From Polyangiaceae bacterium (lineage in GTDB: Bacteria; Myxococcota_A; Polyangia; Polyangiales; Polyangiaceae): DNA of 64,000 bases. The stretch spans positions 243,113 to 307,112 of the forward strand of contig JAWKRG010000012.1 of NCBI GenBank assembly GCA_041389725.1, in the 5' to 3' direction. This document shows positions 49,570-59,244 of this stretch, piece after piece. The notes below the pieces were generated by a model. The model was not told the origin of the DNA and searched no databases. It saw only the letters and a list, made by a program, of their open reading frames with translations. The position numbers were made by a program, and so were the translations under genes. The first letter of the stretch is position 1; each line of letters starts with the position of its first letter.

Positions 49570-50757
49570 TCACGTCCGCAAGATGTATCGAATGCTCGAC
49601 GTCAGAACCGGCGTCCCCAGCCCCAGCTCGATCATGCGCGCTCGCACCTCGTCGCCTCGATAGCCAAAGGCGCTGGCTCGCACGTCGCGCACGCTCTCGA
49701 CATGGCCATCGCGATGGACCAACTCGAACAGCCGCCCTTCTGCATCGTGGGACACCCGAGCGTCGGCGAGCTGCGCGTAGCTGTAGCCCCCGCCATGAGG
49801 CAGCAGGTTGACCTCTCGCAGGCGCTGTTCGAGGCCCAAACGCCGAGCGCGCTCCCCAAACCCCGTGGCCTCCAGTGCGGCATCCGAGAAGCTCGGACTC
49901 GGCTGCACCAAGTACAGTGGCAAGTCCGGGCCGAGAGTGAGTGGAAAGAGCTGCCCACTTTGCAGATCCGTCTCGTCGAAGGCGTAGCAGCCGAGGATGG
50001 CGTCGTTGATGGCGGCGAGGCCCTGATGCGTCCGATTGCACACGACCTCGATGGGACCCAGTAGCGCTCGCGCCAGCGCTTCGCGACGCCGTAGGCTGAA
50101 GTCCTGGCACCAGAGGTAGGCGTCGAGCCAACTAGCGGCATCCTGGCCGCGCAAGATGTGCAGTGGCCCCCAAGGCGTCTCGCGAGTCTCCATCAGTTTG
50201 GCCAACGAGTCGCTTTCGTCCCAGTAGATGCCGGGGCCGCGGGGCGAGTGTTTGCGGAACTCGTGTCCGCTGGAGTGAATGACCGCCAAGGTCTTTGGTA
50301 CGGGCGTGTCGCTTTCCGTCACGTCGCACAGATCCAAGAAGTGATTGCTCTCGCCGAGGTCGAAGTCGATCTCGACGCCGTCGATGACCAGCGGCTTCTC
50401 GATCAGTGCGCGCGCCCGTTCTTCGATGCCTTGCGGGCTGGGAGGGTCCTCCACGAAAGCGGCGATCATGCCGCAGTGGTTGCTCTTGATGTCGAGCACG
50501 GCAAAGTCCCCGGTCCACTGCACCCGCCCGCCGTAGCCAAAGCCCTGCTGCCAACGGTTCTTGTTGCGAGTGACAGTCGCGTCGGGGGCGCCGACGAAGC
50601 TGGCGTCCTGAGGTAGCCCCAGTTCGCGCTGCACGTGCTGAATCTTGGCGATGCCGTAGGGCATGTTCAGCGCACAGAGCGTCTCCCCCACGTCTCCGAC
50701 CCCAGACAGAAAACAATGCTCGCGAGCACGGAACAGGGCGCGGTCGTCGTCGGTCAT
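49570..50757 (-). CDS. Divergent RtcB-like protein (RNA ligase fold)
   Basis: A 395-residue protein from ATG 50757, close to RtcB length (about 400). RtcB-like motifs occur in the right order: LDIKSNHCGMIAA (Cys95; RtcB DIGCGM), LGESNHFLDL (His139; GxGNHF), LAVIHSSGHEF (His161; HSGSRG), WCQDFSLRRREAL (AQxxAxxNRxAM), VVCNRTHQGL (RtcB CHHN), GQLFPLTLGPDLPLYLVQP and NLLPHGGGYSY (His321; HGAGR). The Cys and three His are kept, but the His that becomes guanylylated and the Arg of HGAGR sit on one side (His321 kept, Arg to Tyr), and the HHN His is not aligned. So activity may differ from RNA 3'-phosphate ligation. The assignment rests on motif order remembered for RtcB. Confidence 0.55.
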   Translation of the reverse strand: MTDDDRALFRAREHCFLSGVGDVGETLCALNMPYGIAKIQHVQRELGLPQDASFVGAPDATVTRNKNRWQQGFGYGGRVQWTGDFAVLDIKSNHCGMIAAFVEDPPSPQGIEERARALIEKPLVIDGVEIDFDLGESNHFLDLCDVTESDTPVPKTLAVIHSSGHEFRKHSPRGPGIYWDESDSLAKLMETRETPWGPLHILRGQDAASWLDAYLWCQDFSLRRREALARALLGPIEVVCNRTHQGLAAINDAILGCYAFDETDLQSGQLFPLTLGPDLPLYLVQPSPSFSDAALEATGFGERARRLGLEQRLREVNLLPHGGGYSYAQLADARVSHDAEGRLFELVHRDGHVESVRDVRASAFGYRGDEVRARMIELGLGTPVLTSSIRYILRT

Positions 50758-50840
50758 GGGCGCAGGAAACCTAACAAACGACGTCGACCCCCGCCAGCCC
50801 GAGGGCCGACGAGGGTCGTGATCTCGCGCGCGTCTCGCTC

Positions 50841-51863
50841 TCAGCCAGGCTCGCCGAACACACAAGCGCTGGCGTCGCCCTCGCTCACGGCCCAGGTCAC
50901 GTTGTGACTGTAGCCCTGGTACACGGACTGAAAGCTCGAATTCCAGCACTCGGTCGCCTTCACCGTGCCGATCTCGGCTGGGACGTCGCCAGCGGTGACC
51001 GTGATGTCCGCGCGACCCGCGCCCGATGTGTTCCAGCGGCTGCCGACGGTCACGTCTTCCAAGAGCGTCGCCTTGCTGTCGTCGACATCGACGTGCGCGG
51101 TGACGTCCAAGGTTCCCTCTCCGCTTTCTTCGGTCACGGACTCGGCGGTCCAGCGCTGCTGAGACTGCGAAGGCGTCACCGTCGCAATCACCGTGCGCTT
51201 GCCCTTGAACAGGTCCGTGGTGATGGTGTTGGGCAGGTCGTGGTCGATGCGAACCACGCCCGTGTCTTCGGCATCGATTTCAAAGGGGTCGAGGGCGCGG
51301 GCGTTGTCCAGGTTGATCTCGAAGTACCCGAAGCCATGGCTCGGGTGCCCCTTGCCCCAACCTTCTCCCTGGAGCACCGACACGAAGGCCGCGCTGGCAC
51401 CTTCGCTCTTGGCGCGCCCTTCGAGCTTGTACTCGTAGTGCCTGTCACCCACCTCGGTGACGACGAAGCGGTACTCGGCGGGCGACAAGGAATCCGAGAA
51501 GGGTCCCCAGGTAGCCGTGTCGTTGTCCACTCGCGTGGGCTTCGTGTGCACCACGATCCAAACGCTGCCGAGGACCGATGCCGTGACCTTGTTCACGCCG
51601 GTGCGAACATGCCGCGTGAAGCCGTACCAGTAGGCCCAGGGTCCGTCGGCCCAGGGCTCGTTCGCCTGGGCGCTGGACATGTGATCGAAGGATTGGGTCC
51701 CGCTGGCTTGGGTCGCGCTGTCGGGGCCTGCCACTTCCACGGCTTCGGCGCGCGGAATCGCCTCCCGGAACCGCGATGCGTCGTCGCTCTCGGGTCCGAG
51801 CACGCAGCCCGTGGCCAGGGTCGAAACCAGTACACTCAGCATCCAGGTGGCACGCATCTTCAT
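50841..51863 (-). CDS. Lipoprotein of unknown function
   Basis: A 340-residue protein from ATG 51863, preceded by GGGAGTGAAG as a ribosome site. Lipobox LATGC follows the signal peptide. The mature protein starts with an Ala/Ser-rich stretch and is otherwise beta-rich with acidic strands (EYRFVVTEVGDRHYEYKLEGRAK, GTLDVTAHVDVDDSKATLLEDV). It ends SVYQGYSHNVTWAVSEGDASACVFGEPG, which may be disulfide-closed. Family unknown. The next gene lies 188 bases away on the other strand, with nothing clear in the gap. Confidence 0.78.
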   Translation of the reverse strand: MKMRATWMLSVLVSTLATGCVLGPESDDASRFREAIPRAEAVEVAGPDSATQASGTQSFDHMSSAQANEPWADGPWAYWYGFTRHVRTGVNKVTASVLGSVWIVVHTKPTRVDNDTATWGPFSDSLSPAEYRFVVTEVGDRHYEYKLEGRAKSEGASAAFVSVLQGEGWGKGHPSHGFGYFEINLDNARALDPFEIDAEDTGVVRIDHDLPNTITTDLFKGKRTVIATVTPSQSQQRWTAESVTEESGEGTLDVTAHVDVDDSKATLLEDVTVGSRWNTSGAGRADITVTAGDVPAEIGTVKATECWNSSFQSVYQGYSHNVTWAVSEGDASACVFGEPG

Positions 51864-52051
51864 GATCTTCACTCCCGTTGGCGTTGCGTGGCGGTGCAGA
51901 TTCAAGAGTCGGGCCAAACCGATCCCGCGAGGTTTGTGGGCTTTGTCAGGGGGGCGTGCACGCCGGGCTCCAGGGTAAATCGTGAACCGCAGTATCCGCC
52001 CCGCGCTTCTCTCGGGGATTTGTCGGAGCCTGGGCTACGATCCCACCTCGC

Positions 52052-55000
52052 ATGCGAACCCGGCACCTCGCCGCCGACGCCCTGCTCAGCTTGACCCGGC
52101 TCACGGATGCCGGCGACCGCCGAGCCGCGTTTCGCCAGGCCGTGGCGGGCCTGGGTCAGACCGTGCGCGTCCAGGGTCCCCCTGCTCTGGATGGGGTCGA
52201 TGGCGAATCCCTGCGACGAGCGGTCGCGATTGCCCTTGGCGAGGGTTGCGCGAACGACCTCGATTTCGTGGCGCCGAGCGTATCGGCGGTCGCCTTGTTC
52301 GAGATGACTCTTTCACTGCCCCCGGGCCGTGAGCGGCGCGAACTGGGGCGCCGCGTGTTTGCGGCGATCTACGAAGGCAATGCTTCCACCTTCGCCGCGG
52401 TCGCAGCGCGCATGGCGCTCGGTAGCGGCAAGCCGCTTGAAGCCGCGACCATGCGCGCTCGCATTGGTCTGACCTTGGACTTGCCGGTCGGCTCCGCCGT
52501 CGACACGGGCGCCCTCGCCTACAGCCTGGTCGCACGACGTGAGCTCGCCGAGCGCTGGGTAGTGCGCCCATCAGCCGGCGCCTTGCCCGAGCGACGCCTG
52601 GCGGCCAAGCTGCTCGAACACGCTGCCAGAGAAGCGGTGTACCGCGTCCAGCAGGGCGACACTCTGCCGCGCGATCTGCTCGCGAGCGAGCTCGTGCGTC
52701 CCGTGCGGCGTGCGCTCTTGGCGGACCGCGAGCCCTTGGTGTGGCGCCATGCTGCGATCTCGCGGGGGCTCCTGGCCTCCGTGGACGAAGGACTCTCCAG
52801 TCAGATCGAGGCGCGCCTGAACGAGTCCTTGACGCCGACAGAATGGCGCCGCGCAGCGGTTTCGCTGGTGGCGTGCATGGTGGGAGATCCCGGCGGCGCC
52901 ATGCGCGCCGTGACCAAGTTGCTCAAATCGGAGATCGCCAAACGCGATCCAGGACTGCTGGCCACGATGGTGTGGGGCTTGCCCCCGGTGATCGAGAGCG
53001 AGCCCGATGCCGCTGAGGATCTGCTGGACCGCCTGGCGGCGACGCGACGGCCGGACGTGGCCGAGGCGGTGGCGCTGCTGCTTTCCGATAGCGCGTCGCG
53101 TGGTTTTGGCGCGCGGGCAGCGACGCTGCTGGCCGATGTGTTGGAGCGCTCGACGCGCGAACAGACCCCCGCCCTCCTAGGCCTGAGCCGCCACGCGACC
53201 GCCATTCTGCGGCAGGAGGAAAGCAGCCGCGAACTCCCGAGTCACAGTGTGAAAGCCGCAATGCTTGCCTATGAGCATCGCGGCGCTCGCGCCGCCTTCG
53301 CCCTGGCCGAGCACGCCTTGGCCGGTGCGGACCAGCTGGTGGAACGGCTGTCGACCCTCGACCCTCACGCGGCGGAGTCCATCCCAGAGCTGATCGAAGG
53401 CCTGAGCGAAATCGACACGGCGGTCCTGGAGCGAAGTCGGCTTCACGACCTGCTCTTGCTGGGCCGTCCCCCCGGCGAGACCGACGCCAGCGTGGAACCC
53501 ATGGAGCAGCTGCACGATCGGCTTTCCAGCTACTTGCTCGACGCCGAACAAGCCGCAGCCGCGTCCCCTTGGTCGCGATCCGGATCGCTTGCCACGACGC
53601 GCCGCCTGCGAGCGCTACTGCATTTGGTGGATGTCGACGCCACTCGGGGCGAGCGCGAAGAGGAAAAAGCGCGCGTCCGTGCGCGACTGGTCCGCAGCGT
53701 CGAGGTGTTGCTCGATCGCCTGGTGAGCGGCCCCGACGCGTCCGTGCATCGCATCCTGTGCGCCACCCTGGCCCGAACCTTGGACGCAGGTGTACGCGAA
53801 GGCGTATTCGAACCCACCGACGTCCTGCTGCTGATCGCCGATCATTTGACGGACCGCCAGAGCGTGTCGACCGTAGCAGATGCATCGACGTATCCGGATG
53901 TTCGCAGCGCAACGGACATCTACGCTCGTTTCCTCGATCCCAATCCCGCTGGAGGGAGCGAATCGCTGCGCGAAGGCTCCTACAGTGGGACGACGCCCCT
54001 CGCCGACGAAGCGGTTGGCCAATTGGCCCGACGCGTGGCGCGCTTGGGCCGAATCTCCGCCGGAGGAACTCATCGCGCCGAGGCGCTGCGCCAAGCCCTT
54101 TTGCGTTTGGGTCGCGCCTTGGAGCAGGTTGCGGCGGCCCGCGGCATGTCAGAGTTGGTCAGCGACGGCGCCGCGGACGCTGCTCCCCTGGCGGAGATCG
54201 AGCACGCCGCGGACTCCCTCCGCCAATTGCTCGAGGCGACGCGACGCCGGACCATGGGCTGGGACACTGCCGGCAGCATCACCATCGTCACCGAGGTCGC
54301 GCCGCTGTCGAGCCTGGTCGAGCGTGCCGCTTCCAGCGGCGTACCTCCCAACAGTTCCCAGCTTGCAATGGCGAGCGCCGAGCTGGTGGCGGATCTGCCC
54401 GAGCCCCTCGCCACGGCGACGACGCGGGTACTGGAACGTTTGGGCACGTTGCCCAGCAAGGCACCTGAAGATGCCGGGCCCATCCTGCTCGAGCGGAGAC
54501 GGGTGGCGCTGCCCGACTGGCTGCTGCCCCGCCGCACGATCGGCGCGTTTTTCGTAGCCCGAGCCCTCGGCAGCGGAGGAGGCAGTAGCGTGTTCCTGGC
54601 GCGTCGCGTGGAGGACCGCCACGACCCTCACGCCGAGTCCTTCGCACTCAAAGTTCCACAGTACGATCCCACCACCGCCCGTAGCCTCTCGGAGCAGGAG
54701 TTCATGCAACTCTTCCGCGAAGAAGCCACGGCCCTCTTGGCATTGCCGCCCCACGACAACCTCGCGCGCTTCGTGACCTTCGATCTGGCGGCGCGTCCGC
54801 GGCCAATTTTGGTCATGGAACTCATTCGTGGAGTCTCCCTCGAACGGCTGATCCGAAGCGGGAGCCTCACCACGGCGCGGGTGTTCGAACACCTACAGGG
54901 CATTCTGGCTGGCTTGGGCGCCATGCATGACGTCGGTGTCGGACATCTCGACGTGAAGCCTTCGAACGTGATTCTGCGCGACGAATCCACGCCCGTTCTG

Positions 55001-55405
55001 GTGGACTTTGGACTCAGCGGGCGCAATCTGCGCCCCGGATGCGGGACCCTGGAATACTGTGCGCCCGAGGTGCTGGGCGTGGTGCCCGAGGGTCACGACC
55101 CGGAACCCGCGGCGGCGGACATCTACGCGTTCGGCGCCTTGGCCTACGAGATGCTCACGGGCAAGTCGTTGTTCGACGGCGAAGACGAAACGCTGCTGGC
55201 GGCTCAGCACGTGGGACACGACGGTTGGCCGCCAGCGCTGGCGCAGTTGGGCAACCAGCCGGAGTTGAAGGAGTTGGCCATTCTGCTCGCCGCTTGCCTT
55301 CGCCGCGACCCGCGCGACCGGGCCAGAGTTGCGGATCTTCGCGCACCCCTCGCGTCGATGGCGCATGTGCTACGCGAGCGCGCTTGGCCCCTCGGGTCGA
55401 CGTGA
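52052..55405 (+). CDS. Giant helical-repeat protein with C-terminal Ser/Thr kinase domain
   Basis: An 1117-residue protein. Residues 1-about 820 are Ala/Leu/Arg-rich helices with HEAT/ARM-like regularity and no signal peptide. The kinase domain is at about 827-1110: Gly loop ALGSGGGSSVFLA, Lys in FALKVP, catalytic loop GHLDVKPSN, DFG in LVDFGLS and CGTLEYCAPEV before DIYAFGALAYEML. The catalytic loop reads HLD instead of HRD. The Asp and Lys needed for catalysis remain, so it is probably active without the usual Arg-based activation-loop control. C-terminal kinases on long scaffolds are unusual; most bacterial kinases have the domain first. A lipoprotein gene follows after 10 bases. Confidence 0.85.
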   Translation: MRTRHLAADALLSLTRLTDAGDRRAAFRQAVAGLGQTVRVQGPPALDGVDGESLRRAVAIALGEGCANDLDFVAPSVSAVALFEMTLSLPPGRERRELGRRVFAAIYEGNASTFAAVAARMALGSGKPLEAATMRARIGLTLDLPVGSAVDTGALAYSLVARRELAERWVVRPSAGALPERRLAAKLLEHAAREAVYRVQQGDTLPRDLLASELVRPVRRALLADREPLVWRHAAISRGLLASVDEGLSSQIEARLNESLTPTEWRRAAVSLVACMVGDPGGAMRAVTKLLKSEIAKRDPGLLATMVWGLPPVIESEPDAAEDLLDRLAATRRPDVAEAVALLLSDSASRGFGARAATLLADVLERSTREQTPALLGLSRHATAILRQEESSRELPSHSVKAAMLAYEHRGARAAFALAEHALAGADQLVERLSTLDPHAAESIPELIEGLSEIDTAVLERSRLHDLLLLGRPPGETDASVEPMEQLHDRLSSYLLDAEQAAAASPWSRSGSLATTRRLRALLHLVDVDATRGEREEEKARVRARLVRSVEVLLDRLVSGPDASVHRILCATLARTLDAGVREGVFEPTDVLLLIADHLTDRQSVSTVADASTYPDVRSATDIYARFLDPNPAGGSESLREGSYSGTTPLADEAVGQLARRVARLGRISAGGTHRAEALRQALLRLGRALEQVAAARGMSELVSDGAADAAPLAEIEHAADSLRQLLEATRRRTMGWDTAGSITIVTEVAPLSSLVERAASSGVPPNSSQLAMASAELVADLPEPLATATTRVLERLGTLPSKAPEDAGPILLERRRVALPDWLLPRRTIGAFFVARALGSGGGSSVFLARRVEDRHDPHAESFALKVPQYDPTTARSLSEQEFMQLFREEATALLALPPHDNLARFVTFDLAARPRPILVMELIRGVSLERLIRSGSLTTARVFEHLQGILAGLGAMHDVGVGHLDVKPSNVILRDESTPVLVDFGLSGRNLRPGCGTLEYCAPEVLGVVPEGHDPEPAAADIYAFGALAYEMLTGKSLFDGEDETLLAAQHVGHDGWPPALAQLGNQPELKELAILLAACLRRDPRDRARVADLRAPLASMAHVLRERAWPLGST

Positions 55406-55415
55406 GATTGACCTC

Positions 55416-55976
55416 ATGACGCAGTCCTTTCGCCGCGCACTCGCCGGGGTCCTGTTTGCCACCTTCGGCGCAGTCGCGTGCGAAGACGCCACCAGTCGAG
55501 ACGCCATCGTGATCAAGTCGACGGGCTTGTTCGACGAGCCGGTGCGGCTCGTGCCACGCACCGCGCTGGCAGAGTACGTGGAGGTCCCCTCACACAAGAA
55601 TGAGCTAATCATCAGTCTCGCGAGCGATGACGTACCATGTGGCAGGTTCGTTGCCGCGGATGCAGATTCGACGCGCGTGATCGTCAGCATCGTGACCCCG
55701 CCGGGCCCAACCCCTGCCGTGGGTCGCTACGAAGCGACGAGCCTCGGGGAATCGGCGCCGCGGGGCATAGTCACCACCCTGCGACACGGGCCGAAGAGCC
55801 GCGTGCTGCCCCCGGGCGGCTATGTCGAACTGCGCCGAGTCGACCTCAGCCGCGGCGGGAGGGTGGAGGGCATCCTCGAACTCGAATTTGCCGGAACGGC
55901 GGAAGTCCCACCGGCCAGTGTGCGAGGTCGGTTCGAAGCTCGCCTCTGCCGCCTCGGTCGTCGGAGCGCTCCGTGA
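55416..55976 (+). CDS. Lipoprotein of unknown function
   Basis: A 186-residue protein from ATG 55416, which gives a signal peptide with AVAC lipobox. The mature part is beta-rich (DAIVIKSTGLFDEPVRLVPRTALAEYVEVP, RVDLSRGGRVEGILELEFAGTAEV). Its GTGA stop overlaps the start of the membrane-protein gene, so it is in one operon with the kinase before and the transporter after. Confidence 0.75.
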   Translation: MTQSFRRALAGVLFATFGAVACEDATSRDAIVIKSTGLFDEPVRLVPRTALAEYVEVPSHKNELIISLASDDVPCGRFVAADADSTRVIVSIVTPPGPTPAVGRYEATSLGESAPRGIVTTLRHGPKSRVLPPGGYVELRRVDLSRGGRVEGILELEFAGTAEVPPASVRGRFEARLCRLGRRSAP

Positions 55977-57235
55977 AGTGGCTCGGGTTCGTGCGCACCG
56001 ACTGGCCTTCCGTGCGGCGCTTGGGGGGCGTGCTGGCGGCGTCGAACCTGGCCGAAGTCCTGGCCGAGGGCGCCGCCACTGCCGCGCTGCTGGCCCGCGT
56101 GGGTGCAGCTGCGCTGCCCCTGGCGCTCGCGCTCCGCGCTTCGTGCGAAGTCGTCGTGTCGTTGGGCTACGACCGCATGACTCGAAGGCGCTCGCCCCAG
56201 CGCACGCTCTCTCTCGCGCAGTGGCTCTCCGCGCTTGCATTGCTGCTCTGCGCCGCTGTCTTCGAAGGCCGCTGGGGTGCGTACGCAGTGTTCGTGACCC
56301 TGAGCTCGTTCACACGCTTGCGCGTGATCCATTTCGGCGTGCTGTCACTCTCCGAGTTGGGTGAGGCAGCCCCCCGGGCGCTGCCAGCGGTCTATGCAGC
56401 GGGGCGACTGGGCGCGATCCTGGCCGGACCCTTGCTGGCCCTCAGCACGTGGATCGGCCTCGCGCCTCTGTTCATCGTCGCTGCCGCGAGCCAAGGGCTG
56501 GCGGTGGTTCTGCTCAGAAACGCGCGAGGTTCGGCCGCAATGAGCACTAGGCATGCGGCTGCGTTCGCGCAGCTGGATGACGCACCGCCTTCCACGTTTC
56601 AGGGCGCCGCGACCCCCGCGGGCGGCAACATGGTCACCGCGATCCTGTTGGCGACCATAGCGCTGGCCGTGGGGCGACTGGCGCTCACGACCCAGAGCGG
56701 CGCCATCCTCGAGGCACGCTTCGATGAGCACCGCTTGGCGCAGGTGCTCGGTGTCTACTTCGCCGTGGCCAACCTCGGGGCCTTGCTCTTGCAGATCGGC
56801 TGGGTGGGACGCGCCCTCGGCAGTGGCCGCTTGCCGCTTCTCAACAGCGGCTGGGCCGTCGTCTACCTCGGGGCCCAAACCGCCCTGGCCTGGCTTGCCC
56901 CGAGCGCGGGACTGGCCCTCGCCGCGCGAGGCGTGGAAGGCGAGCTTCGCAACGCGGTACGTACCCCGGTGGCGAACCTGCTGTACGACGTGCTGCCCGT
57001 GGCGCAACAAGCGCGCAGCCGTACTTGGGTCATCGGGGTCGCGCTGCCGCTGGCCAGCCTCTGCGCGGGAGCGCTGCTCACCTGGCTGGGGTCGTCACCC
57101 CCGACCCTTGCGGCCTTCGGGATCACCGCGGGCGTTGCCCTCCTTGCGGCGACGCTGTGGCAAAATCGCATCTGGACGGACGCTCGCCGCCGCGTCGCAC
57201 GGCCGCTGCGCCCTAGTTCGCCTGGCTTTGGTTGA
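55973..57235 (+). CDS. MFS-like multi-pass membrane protein
   Basis: A 420-residue protein from GTG 55973 overlapping the lipoprotein stop. There are about ten to twelve hydrophobic segments in two halves. The segment ARFDEHRLAQVLGVYFAVANLGALLLQIGWVG resembles the second half of the ATP:ADP antiporter/MFS-like family found in myxobacteria. No substrate-specific motif is visible. It is followed after 38 bases by the chemoreceptor gene. Confidence 0.72.
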   Translation: MKWLGFVRTDWPSVRRLGGVLAASNLAEVLAEGAATAALLARVGAAALPLALALRASCEVVVSLGYDRMTRRRSPQRTLSLAQWLSALALLLCAAVFEGRWGAYAVFVTLSSFTRLRVIHFGVLSLSELGEAAPRALPAVYAAGRLGAILAGPLLALSTWIGLAPLFIVAAASQGLAVVLLRNARGSAAMSTRHAAAFAQLDDAPPSTFQGAATPAGGNMVTAILLATIALAVGRLALTTQSGAILEARFDEHRLAQVLGVYFAVANLGALLLQIGWVGRALGSGRLPLLNSGWAVVYLGAQTALAWLAPSAGLALAARGVEGELRNAVRTPVANLLYDVLPVAQQARSRTWVIGVALPLASLCAGALLTWLGSSPPTLAAFGITAGVALLAATLWQNRIWTDARRRVARPLRPSSPGFG

Positions 57236-57273
57236 AAGCTGCCCCCGTTCGGCCTAACGTCGCGCCGAATTCG

Positions 57274-59244
57274 ATGCGACGACTGAGACTGAGCGTGCGC
57301 GGCAAGATCATGGGGACGATCATCGCCGTGGCGATGTTGGTCTTGGCCATGGGGGCCTGGGCCGCCTACGACGCCGTGACCAGCACCGGGGGCCGTGGCG
57401 GAGCCGTGCTCGAAAAGCACTTCCTTCGCTACAAGTCGGCCTTGGCGGACTTGGGAACGAGCGAGTACGCCATCACGCGATTGCTCGTGTCGGACCCCAC
57501 CCTGGCGGCGGCCCTCGAAAGCGGTGAACCCGCCCAAGTGGTCGAAGTCGCCAAGCGTGTCGTCGATACGTTGCAGGGCACGGTCGCGCCGGACTTGCTG
57601 ACCATCTCGGATGCCACGGGCTCCACCTATACAGGCGGCGGCCTGCGCCCCATTGCCGGGCCCGAGTATCGTTCCTCACGCCTCTTCTCGGATCTGCGTG
57701 AAGGCAAGGGCATCCGCGGCAAGATCGCCATCGTCGGAGGCAAGGCGTATCGGGTCAGCGGTGCACCCGTGCGCGCGGGACAGCGCGTGGTCGGCACCGT
57801 GCTGCTGGGGCAGCGTCTCGACACGTGGTTCAACGACGTGGCCGCCAACAGCGGGTCCGACAAACCCGAGAAGCAGCACCGCTTCGCTTTGGTGGCCGGG
57901 GACAAAGTGCTCGCGAGCGCGCTGCCCAAGGACCAATGGGACGCGCTGGCCAAGGCCGCACAAACCCCCAAGACCGCGATGGAGGGCGAAACCGCGGTCC
58001 CCATCCTCGAGTTCTCCGGCAAGACTTGGGACCTGTGGCAAGAACCGGTACACGGCTACGAGCGCGGCTCGGACCCGGACGTGACCCAGCTCGGCACCCT
58101 GGTCATGGTTCGTACCCGCGAGCATCAAGCCGCGAAGATCCGCGACGCGGTCGGCGGCATGGCCACGGTCTTCGGCATCGCCCTGGCCCTCGCGCTACTC
58201 GTCGGCTACGCCCTCGCGGTTCAGATCACGCGGCCACTCCGCAAGTACATCGAAGCGACGGAAGACCTCACCCGAGGCGAGGCAGACCTCACCAAGCGCC
58301 TGGAAGTGGAGACCAACGACGAACTGGGCCAATTGGCGGGCAACCTGAACCGAGTCTTCGCCAAGATTCACAGCTTGGCATCGGGGGTCCAACGCACGGC
58401 GTTTCAGGTCGGTTCCTCCAGCGGCGAGATCTCGACCATCAGCAAGCAGATGCTGGACGGTTCGAAAGAGCAGGCCGGCCGCATCACGAGCTCGACCGCG
58501 GCGGTCACGGAGCTCTCCTCCAGCATTCAGCAGGTCGCGGAGAACGCCGCGGAAGCCACCCGCACTGCAAAGCAGAGCGGCGAAGCGGTCACGCGCGCCA
58601 TTGCGCGGCTGTCCCTGATTCGCAAGACCGTCGAGGATGCGGCCTCGCGCATCGGCACCCTGGGCGAGAGCGGCAAGCGCATTGGCAACATCGTGGAAGT
58701 CATCCGACAGATCAGTGAGCAAACCACGATGCTTGCCCTCAACGCCGCCATCGAGGCGGCGCACGCTGGGGAGCATGGCCGCGGTTTCGCGGTGGTCGCC
58801 GACGAGGTGAGCTCCTTGGCCAAGCGGACGGGGCAGAGCGCGCGCGATATCGAGGACTTGATCGCGACGATTCGAGACCAGACCGGGGAGGCCGTGCGCG
58901 TGATGCAGGACGGCACCCGCGAGGTGGAGCAAGGCACCGGCCTCGTGGAAAACACGCTCGCCGACCTGAAAGTCCTGGTCAGCGTGATTGACGACACGGC
59001 TGCCGCTGTGCAAGAGCAGGCCATCGCCAGCGACGAGATCGCTCGCAACATGGACGCCGTGCAGCGCATTGCCACCTCCGTGCTGGCATCGAGTGAAACC
59101 GCCGTCAGCCAAGGGGAACAGCTGCAGTCCTTGGCTGACACTCTGGAAGCCAGCGTCCGTGGCTTCCGCATCGACCCGGATCGTGCAGCCCTGGACGAAG
59201 CGGAGCTGAAGGCACTGCCGGCCGCAAAACGGAGTGAATCATGA
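57274..59244 (+). CDS. Methyl-accepting chemotaxis protein
   Basis: A 656-residue receptor from ATG 57274; a TTG at 57232 in frame is less likely. The first membrane helix is at about 10-32 (IMGTIIAVAMLVLAMGAWAAY). A periplasmic sensor domain of about 260 residues with a Cache-like feel follows. The second helix is VFGIALALALLVGYALAVQI, then HAMP (RPLRKYIEATEDLTRGEADLTKRL) and the signalling tip EVIRQISEQTTMLALNAAIEAAHAGEHGRGFAVVADEVSSLAKRT. It would signal to CheA/CheW, which are not in the window. In myxobacteria such receptors also control gliding and development. Confidence 0.95.
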   Translation: MRRLRLSVRGKIMGTIIAVAMLVLAMGAWAAYDAVTSTGGRGGAVLEKHFLRYKSALADLGTSEYAITRLLVSDPTLAAALESGEPAQVVEVAKRVVDTLQGTVAPDLLTISDATGSTYTGGGLRPIAGPEYRSSRLFSDLREGKGIRGKIAIVGGKAYRVSGAPVRAGQRVVGTVLLGQRLDTWFNDVAANSGSDKPEKQHRFALVAGDKVLASALPKDQWDALAKAAQTPKTAMEGETAVPILEFSGKTWDLWQEPVHGYERGSDPDVTQLGTLVMVRTREHQAAKIRDAVGGMATVFGIALALALLVGYALAVQITRPLRKYIEATEDLTRGEADLTKRLEVETNDELGQLAGNLNRVFAKIHSLASGVQRTAFQVGSSSGEISTISKQMLDGSKEQAGRITSSTAAVTELSSSIQQVAENAAEATRTAKQSGEAVTRAIARLSLIRKTVEDAASRIGTLGESGKRIGNIVEVIRQISEQTTMLALNAAIEAAHAGEHGRGFAVVADEVSSLAKRTGQSARDIEDLIATIRDQTGEAVRVMQDGTREVEQGTGLVENTLADLKVLVSVIDDTAAAVQEQAIASDEIARNMDAVQRIATSVLASSETAVSQGEQLQSLADTLEASVRGFRIDPDRAALDEAELKALPAAKRSES

